Part shown: positions 56,757 through 64,000 of the stretch, one piece after another
Layout: each line of letters begins with the position of its first letter
How positions within the stretch are numbered: the first letter of the stretch is position 1
Source: Palaemon carinicauda
Lineage: Eukaryota; Arthropoda; Malacostraca; Decapoda; Palaemonidae
Length of the DNA: 64,000 bases
Direction: 5' to 3'
NCBI RefSeq assembly: GCF_036898095.1
Contig: NC_090763.1
Coordinates: 61,141,741-61,205,740, forward strand
Translations under genes and position numbers: made by a program
Notes under the pieces: generated by a model
What the model was told of the DNA's origin: nothing
The model's database searches: none
Seen by the model: only the letters and a program-made list of their open reading frames with translations

Positions 56757-56999
56757 AACTTATGTCATGAATGAAAATATCATATACGTACTACATAAAG
56801 CACCGGATTGGCACGATCTTTCACCATAACTTTCAGGCACTAAAGCAGCATTAGGCTATTTTCTCCAAGAGATTGTGGTTCCAGAGATAGAAATACAACA
56901 GCCATTGTCATAGATCTCCTTCAACTACCGATTGTGTATGAACTCATTGAATATTAAACTTAACTCATTATTCATTCCATACCCTGCATAGAGGGCACA
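56752..56999. other. Unassigned AT-rich DNA
   Basis: Nothing recognised. Confidence 0.4.
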
Positions 57000-57870
57000 C
57001 CAGCAGTACATTGAACTCTCTTACACAAATGTTCCATTCGCTCCTATCTTACACACATTCTTGTGCTTCCTGAATATCATGGGACTTCATTTGCAATATG
57101 TATTTCGCACTGTTTGCCCAGTCCTGTATAGGCCTTCACCCCCTACCTCTTGCTAGCCTATTGTCATGCATTCTTTTCACATGACCAAACCACCTCTAAA
57201 TACTCTGGTCCATCTATGCATTTACACTAAATTTTTTCTAGATATTTCCGCCTTTTCCAAATGAATCCATTCCTCTTAGACACTTATACAAGTCAGTTTA
57301 TCTTATGGGCTTCAATATTTCCTTCATATTAATCATTTATTTTCATATAAGAGAGTTAGCTAATCAATCTCAAATATTCCCACTTTTGTTTCCATACATA
57401 CTTTAGTACATTCCTAAGTATTTAGCACATAGGCCTACTGCTTTCTTCCTAGCAGAACATGTTGTTCAACTAAATTTCCCTCATATTTACCACCATCTAC
57501 ACTGTATCTGCTCTCAAAGCCTTGCACAAATCAATCAAATTCACTCTGTCACCATTCTTACAAACTTTCATTGTTCTACCTTCCTGATTTCAGTTTACCC
57601 TCACAACTTCAATCTTGTTCACAGTTACTCTCCACTTTCTCCTTTTTCCAATACATTAAAACCCTTTTACCATTTTCGGCAACTTCTTTTTTTTTTTTTT
57701 CTTATTGTCCCTGATCGGCATAGTATCACCTGCAAACACTACCCATTCAACATTCCATTTTCTTATCCAACAACTTCTCACTTAAACCCTTTGTTATTTC
57801 CTACAACACTAAATCCATATAGATGCTAAGCAGCCACATAGACAGCACTTTCATCTCAGATACACGTTCA
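57000..57870 (-). pseudogene. Decayed RTE remnant
   Basis: In the coding sense: NVEWVVFAGDT at the decayed FADDT box (about 57,740), then near 57,130-57,200 a decayed RRWFGHVKRM-like motif (reads GGLV..KRMHDNRLARGR). Scattered stops throughout. Assigned by motif order only. Confidence 0.52.
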
Positions 57871-57929
57871 CAACAAACCACTCTCTCTCTCTCCTGGCTA
57901 AATACGCTGATACATTATTACTGGCCAAG

Positions 57930-58680
57930 CTACATCCCTAATTGGAAAGCAGAATGCTACGTTCCTATGAGGCTCTAAAACTAAAAGAAGCAATATACAG
58001 AAAAAAAAAAACAGTTCAGTAACAAATAAACAATTAGGTAGTAGGTTGGCCATGGTACCATCCACCCGTTGAGATATGAGATACTACTGCTAGAGAGTTA
58101 TGGGATCCTTCGACTGGCCAGACAGTATTACATTGGATCCTTCTCTCTGGTTACGGTTCATTTTCACTTTGCCTACACAGACACCGAATAGTCTGGCCTT
58201 TTCTTTACATTATCTCCTCTGTCCTCATACACCTGACAACACTGATTACCAAACAATTCTTCTTCACCCAAGTGGTTAACTACTGTGCTCTAATTGCTCA
58301 GTGGCTACTTCCCCCTTGGTAAGGGTAGAAGAGACTCTTTAGCTATGGTAAGCAGCTCTTCTAGAAGGACCCTCCAAAATCAACCATTGTTCTCTAGTCT
58401 TGGATAGTGCCATAGCCTTTGTACCATGGTCTTCCACTGTTTTGGGTTAGAGTTCTCTTCCTTGAGGGTACACTCAGGCACACTATTCTATCTGGTTTCT
58501 CTTTCTCTTGTTTTGTTAAAGTTTTTATAGTTTATATAGGAAATATTTATTTAGATAATGTTACTGTTCTGAAAATATTTTATTTTTGCTTGTTTCCTTT
58601 CCTCACTGAGCTATTTTCCCCGTTGGGTCCCCTGGGCTTATAGCATCCTGCTTTTCCAACTAGGGTTGTAGCTAAGGAAG
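57930..58680 (+). mobile_element. Interspersed repeat, copy 2, with (AAT)n tail
   Basis: Inverted relative to the 52.2-kb copy. It shares ggtaagggtagaagagactc, ccatggtcttccactg, cctcactgagctattttccc and caactagggttgtagct. It extends further left (57,930-58,230, with ccacccgttgagatatgaga), so copy 1 is the shorter one. Confidence 0.72.
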
Positions 58681-58682
58681 TC

Positions 58683-58733
<51 letters not shown>
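58681..58733. repeat. AAT microsatellite
   Basis: About 17 ata/aat units. It serves as the boundary of both the interspersed repeat on its left and the minus-strand LINE on its right. Confidence 0.95.
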
Positions 58734-58734
<1 letters not shown>

Positions 58735-58735
<1 letters not shown>

Positions 58736-59760
58736 AAATGATAAGAACGTGAAATATATTAAGATAAGTGACAACTTAAAATATGTAAGGCATATATAAA
58801 AAATGAAAAGAACTGTGTCCACTTTCTCAACAGAAAAGCATTTGAAAAAAGTTTAATCTGTTGAAGTTCAACCGAACAAACCACCAGAATAGGAAGATCA
58901 TTCCACAATCTGGTCAAAATAAGAACAAATTTTTAGCATACGGTGAAGGACAGAACCTTTTGACAGAGAAAGCAAGGCTGTTTGTTAGAATTAACTGCAA
59001 AGCCTGACTAGCACTACGTAGCCTACAGGATGCTACAGTCTGAGAATATCTGAATGCAAAGGATGGTCAGAATAAAGACAAATCCCATGTAACATGTACA
59101 AAAACTAATTGAACGACGGTGCTAGAGATTAATATCCAGACCAAGGCCAATATAGGGAATTTCCACAGATTCCGTGGAAATTCCACGGATTCCGTGGAAT
59201 ATATTGGCCTTGATCCAGACTATGGATATGAAGGACTTAATAGACCAACAAATTAAGGTGAGAATCAACAGCAAACGCCCAGACTGGAGAACAATATTCA
59301 AAATTGAGAAGAATGAAAGAATTAAAATAATTTTCTCAGGATATATTGATCACTAATATCTTTTGGATTTTTTTTTTCTCGCTATGACCATCTTTAGGGC
59401 AATTGAAGAAGAAACAAATTGGGTGAGTTTATCAAAAGTATATTTACAATCAAGAATCGCACCTAGAATTTCAAATGAGCTGTACACGGTTAATGATAGT
59501 GAGTAATTGTTAATACAAAAAATCTGGATATTGAGGAACGACTATCCCTCGACATAGACCTACTTACAGTCATAATTTGAGGTTTGTTAGGGTTCAACGT
59601 CATCTCTCATAATTTGCACCACATACAAAATTTAGCCAGAGCTCTATCGAGAGATTCGGCGACCACAGGTTTGCATTAAAAAGATGGAATTGATGTCTTA
59701 TTTGCATAAGCAACATGCTTGTTTTCACGACCAGACAACATATGTGTATATATATAAAAT
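58735..59760 (-). pseudogene. Decayed LINE reverse transcriptase C-terminus (jockey/CR1-like)
   Basis: Minus strand: VAESLDRALAKFCMWC near 59,620, LNPNKPQIMTVSRS, and LGAILDCKYTFDKLTQ, then a gap, then LTRLWNDLPILVVCSVELQQ near 58,900. These match in order the post-YADD part of jockey/CR1-type LINE proteins and the usual ORF C-terminus with RLWNDLP. The tail is (ATT)n. Heavily mutated, and interrupted by the palindrome at 59,143-59,211. Confidence 0.65.
59143..59211. repeat. Palindromic inverted duplication in LINE remnant
   Basis: Outer arms aaggccaatata / aatatattggcctt; inner arms built from attccgtgg and ccacggatt. A direct copy of atccagac also lies outside both arms. Confidence 0.82.
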
Positions 59761-60567
59761 TTATGGGTTGATGCACCATTCAAGGAATACTAAATATTCC
59801 ACTTTCATCATAAAAACTCTTAACCAACCTTAAACAGCCTATAATCTATACCTTATTTGCTCTACATTTTAACTCTACCGATAGTATCATATGTTTCTAA
59901 GTATAGGCTAAGTATGCTTAATAAATTTTCCTTTAAACAGTTTACCCAAATGTTTCATAACAAATATTTAGTCCACTTTTCATCTTTGTTTAACTCCACA
60001 GCATTTCCCCTATCAGATTTCGACTTACTACTTTTTCTATCAAACTCTTACCATACACATTTCTGGGTGTGGGCTACTGAGTTACATTTGTCACCTTGAC
60101 ATTCATACATATTGCTCATCTCGCCTATTCCTTTAGAACTTTTCCCTCCTATCTTACAAACTGAGCCAGACACAGTCACAGTATCTCTACCTGACTGTAG
60201 TATCTCTCATAATCAAAACACCTTTTACCTTTTTCAACTTCTCAACTGCTTTTCACGCATGTTCAATATTCACTTTCAATAGCATTCTTAAAGCAAAACT
60301 ATGGGATCCCTTTCAAGTCTAACAAAAGTCTGCTTCCCCAAATCTAGAAATTACGCACACCCTCTGCCCAAGAATGAAATCATTCAGGGCAGCATCTCCG
60401 GCTCGCATGTCTTATTCAGAAAATAATCTGTTCATTATCCTTCCGTCTAATGCAAATCACGTTTGTGATGTAATATACTGTACAAAGGGAAAAGAAAGTG
60501 TCTGTCTGTCTCAGATTGCCCTACCATTGTGTAAAACACGGGCTCTTGCTTTCGGCAGCCCGTAAAT
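59761..60567. other. Unassigned AT-rich DNA
   Basis: No gene supported; small open frames at 59,857-60,099 and 60,374-60,565 have no recognisable motifs. Confidence 0.4.
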
Positions 60568-60981
60568 AGAAAGTGACAGACAGGATCTGAATATTATCAT
60601 AAGGAGCATTCATTATCAAATCTTTTATAGTTGAATAGTATCTTCATATAATGTGACAAAATACAAATTTAAATTACATAAATTTATTTCTTAAAATTAT
60701 TATTTTTTCTTATTAAAAACAAATAAAGTGAAAATACGTACCAATTGCAGCATATTTGAGGTAATTTGTCTTAGAAAAGAAAGTGACAGCCAAGATCTGA
60801 ATATTATCATAAGGAGCATTCGCTATCAAATCTTTCATAGTTGAATAGTATATTCAAATAATGTGACAAAATCCACCTTTGAATTACATAATTTTACTTC
60901 TTAAAATTATAATTTTTCTGAATAAAAGCAAATAAAAATGAAAATATGTATCAATTACAACATATTTGAGGTAATTTGTCT
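60568..60981. repeat. 210-bp tandem duplication
   Basis: Two copies, each starting gaaagtgacag and ending gaggtaatttgtct (period 210). About 90 percent alike by eye. Confidence 0.87.
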
Positions 60982-62704
60982 AATACCTTACATAGAACGC
61001 ATCTAATGTTACGTGCGTTTGTAGGCGAATTTGTGGTGAGATCACCTGATACTGTGATTGTAAACAAATGAGAACGAGAGTATTCGTTTAGTGGGAGGGA
61101 TGTACTTATTATTTACTATATTATACGACAGTTCTAAGTAGAAATTGACCGTTGATGTATATTACGTCAGTTTCTAGCGCATATTACTTCGCATTCAGGG
61201 CTGCCCAGACCAGTTTCATCGCTTTCGTCATCTAAAATAAAGGTGAAATGACGTACTTTCTTTTCCCCTATAGATTTCATATAGCATTAACTTTCCCAGC
61301 CTAGCTCTTGATGCATGTATTTTCACTCATAATAATTTATTCAGTGCTGTGTATTACTAGCACTATGTTTTTGTGTGTAAAATTCTAGAACACGGGACAA
61401 CATTTGTAATACGAAAAAAAAATTTTCCTACTGTAAAAAGTAAAAAGTGTGCTTTCGACGAATTTGACCTTTATTTCCACTACGAATAGGGCGTACATCC
61501 GTTATGGACCATCTTTCCCGACGGGACACATCTGAGAACCTGGGACTTTGGGTATGCGAAAACAGGACAAAATATGATTAATTACTTTCGAGATTTGTAA
61601 AACGGTACAGAACCTAACAAACCCACCTAACCTAAGCTAGTAGTTTTCAGGTCACAGACCTAGTTGTGGGGCAAACCCCCAGACCCCCTTCCCAGGTCAC
61701 AAACTCAATGTAAATGACAAATAGATCCTTACCAGAATTGCACTTGCGACTTTAACCTTTAAGGTATAGCACAATGAGCTTTTTAAGAACATATTCACTA
61801 CACCAGGAGTACCGTGATAGTCTCCGTGAAATTTTGCTATAACATCGAAATAGCCATGAGCAGCCATCCCACTTTGTTACGTTGGGCTCCATAATGCATA
61901 CCCGACACTTGACACAGCTACAAAGGAATTGAGTTGTCCTTTTTTTTTTCAATGATAAGGATTGTAAAATATATGCATTTTACAGTGTTAGGAAAAGTTA
62001 CCCTTAGCTAAGGCTTCATCTTTGATCAACAGGAAAACTGAGGAAATTGGTACCTGTTGCAGTTTTGTTTACTTTTTTATGTGACTGTCTAAATGTTCTA
62101 CACAACTGACTAGGTGAAAGTGTATAGAATAGGGTAAATTTTTGTATCAAAACAATATCTCTTACGGCTTTAAAAAACGAGTTCACATTGTAATTGTAGG
62201 TGTTTTGAACGAGTATGATAATGATTTCTGGCGGAAAGCCATAGTTTTTGAGTTATGGTGGGTCGACTATCGAGTGATAGTAATGAAAAATGGTCAAAAC
62301 ACTGGAGTTTTTGTTTGCCAGGACTTCGGGCTCAAAGAAAACATGACTTTCCATCTCATTTTCTACTGTGTTGTTCGTGCAGCGTTCATCATTCTTCAAA
62401 TACCTCCATAATTAATTGAAGTAATGATTTAATGTTTTTTGCTCTGCTGTATGCTCGCTTCACTCGCAATTAAACATTATCTCACTGCTCCTATGTTCTG
62501 GCAAGCGGACTATGTTTCGCCACACACGTTAGCCCGTGGGCTAGTATTTCGATGTTAATTATCACATATATAAAGTTATAGTTTTATTACGTCGGTTATT
62601 ATTACTCAGCAATTCATGATAATGGGTTTAAACAAATGTACACGTAATGATTTATTGAAATATCCTAATTAAAATTGTTTTGGGAAAATTTTGTTAATGT
62701 AAAA
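60982..62704. other. Unassigned AT-rich DNA
   Basis: No supported gene. Small frames at 61,752-61,952 (minus) and 62,142-62,411 (plus) lack known motifs. A ttgctctgct and ctcctatg-type piece near 62,440-62,495 resembles the foldback at 40,345-40,632. Confidence 0.42.
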
Positions 62705-62855
62705 TAAAAACTAAAATAGGAGGTGGGTAGTTAAACCTTGTTTAACTAAAGTTTCAACTATTTGTTTTAGCTCCGCCGAAATAACAATACTATATTAAAG
62801 AGGTATAGGTTTGTATGCTAGGGAAAATGCAAATGACTCCGAAATTTGTCATATT
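62705..62855 (+). mobile_element. Solo terminal repeat of a family B-like DIRS element
   Basis: Its inverse starts gacaaatttcggag, followed by cctagcatacaaacct, ttcggcggagct and taactacccacc, in the same order as the left end of E4 (22,937-23,060). Orientation is opposite to the other DIRS copies. No internal element sequence adjoins it. Confidence 0.7.
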
Positions 62856-64000
62856 TTTACCTTGCTTGAAGTTGCTGAATTTGAATTTGTCTAGGTCTAG
62901 CCTTGACTTCTTTGTGCCAAATTGCGTGGCTTTACACCGTGGATTACATAAAACTTTCTAATGATTATGGACTGTTTGGGGGAGAAGACAGGAATAAAAT
63001 AGCAAATCGTGGGTTTTGGAGACTCAAAAATGAATTAATTACACCAACAGGAATTGACAAAAATATTTAGTAATTCCACATTATGGTCGAGTTCTTTGTG
63101 ATATATTACGTTTTTTTGAACTTGGGAAAAATAATAAAAAAAACATTGATATGTGTATTGAACTTTCAACATAAGAATGTTCAAAGATGAGAACCTGTGG
63201 AGTAAATTGAAAATTAATCATATTAGTGCAAAATCAAATACAAATTGATTATCTTGTAAAGCCATTTTATTTTACTATAAACCAGTAGCTGTAAAAATTT
63301 TGATACATATGTAGGCTTACTAACTGGCAATAGGGAGTTTTGGTAAGGTATTGGGGATTATGAGCTAGATATCTAGGCTAATTATGTTGGACTTCAGAAC
63401 TTTTTAACTTAGAAATTCACTCTTGGAATGCATCTTGTTCTTGTTTAGAGGACTTACAAGGAAACCCATGGCAACCATTTAATAAGGTTAAATAAGTATC
63501 CAAGTGAGAAACCAATTTTTAGGAGGAGGGAAGATAAATGCAATGCAATACTGTACTTACAAATTCTATGTCACAACATACTGTAGTCACTCCAATGAAT
63601 TCAACATTTGTATATGACGATAGTTACATTATACAAATAGATATGCATCCTAACCTAACCCAACCCTTACCTGGTCAGGGAGGACCCACACCTAACCTGA
63701 CCTGGGACACTGTAAATTAATGTAAATTACAGAGATGACCCCTAATCTAACCTAATGCACCAGGTCATTACCTGGTCGGGGGACTGAACCCCTTCCATAC
63801 ATATAAATACTCCATCAAAACTGACTTAAACTTTAAATTATTTTACATTAAAAGAGGGATTCTTAAACTAACTGGTAGGTTTTGCCCTTTAGAACCTGCT
63901 CTTCATAGCCTTACCTCGCTTGCTGTAAATTGAATAAAATTAATTGGGTGCATTTTTACTTGTCTTACAACACCATGTTCAGTACGTCAGTCAAAACTAG
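62856..64000. other. Unassigned AT-rich DNA at the window end
   Basis: No gene supported. A few cctaacctaacc motifs near 63,650-63,760 are too short to call telomeric repeat. Confidence 0.4.

Noticed and set aside
61752..61952. 66-codon minus-strand Cys-rich frame
   Set aside because: No family match and no supporting context; length is expected by chance in this much DNA.
63645..63760. cctaacctaacc motifs as arthropod telomeric (TTAGG) repeat
   Set aside because: Only two or three units with interruptions; similar short runs occur by chance near 61,620.

Overview
The window is repeat-dominated eukaryotic DNA. I read it as the genome of a crustacean, most likely a decapod. Reasons: several families of DIRS1-like tyrosine-recombinase retrotransposons (reported in decapods), RTE and I/Nimb-clade LINEs, a mariner element, long TA/CT/AAT microsatellites and AT-rich unique DNA. 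One interspersed repeat (52.2 and 58 kb) resembles repeats I recall from palaemonid shrimps; I could not check that. I see no rRNA, tRNA, operon or CRISPR.

The only host gene exon I can defend is at 21,474-21,742 on the minus strand. It is a splice-bounded exon encoding nearly all of the small subunit of molybdopterin synthase (MOCS2A, MoaD-like). The rest of the first 50 kb is mostly transposons, and the DIRS copies and this exon lie on the same strand.

Layout. 0.2-7.1 kb: DIRS element E1 (family A), almost complete, with two nonsense codons in gag and one frameshift in the recombinase. 7.4-20.9 kb: DIRS E2 (family B), with an RTE LINE (7.4-10.8 kb) inserted inside its left terminus and an unexplained 1.5-kb block splitting gag; its right end may come from a second element. 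21.5-22.9 kb: MOCS2A exon and a piggyBac-type MITE. 22.9-32.1 kb: DIRS E4 (family B) carrying nested E3 (family A) and a truncated Nimb LINE. 32.4-34.7 kb: DIRS E5, an internally deleted family B copy. 35.3-37.3 kb: LINE pieces. 37.4-40.2 kb: decayed DIRS E7 (family C). 40.3-49.5 kb: foldback and long inverted repeats, with DIRS E6 (family D, 41.4-47.9 kb) between the arms. 50-64 kb: AT-rich DNA with RTE 3' ends, interspersed repeats, a rearranged mariner, LINE remnants, a 210-bp duplication and a solo DIRS terminus.

The DIRS copies share one plan, read on the minus strand: inverted terminal repeat, ORF1 (gag-like), a reverse transcriptase/RNase H/methyltransferase-like ORF, an overlapping tyrosine recombinase ORF, an internal complementary region (ICR), and the second terminal repeat. 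In each ICR that I could read, one half is the inverse complement of one terminus and the other half that of the other terminus, as expected for elements that rebuild their ends through a circular intermediate and integrate by recombinase rather than by a DDE integrase. No copy has every ORF open. The E2 recombinase is open throughout, and that of E3 is open across its catalytic region.
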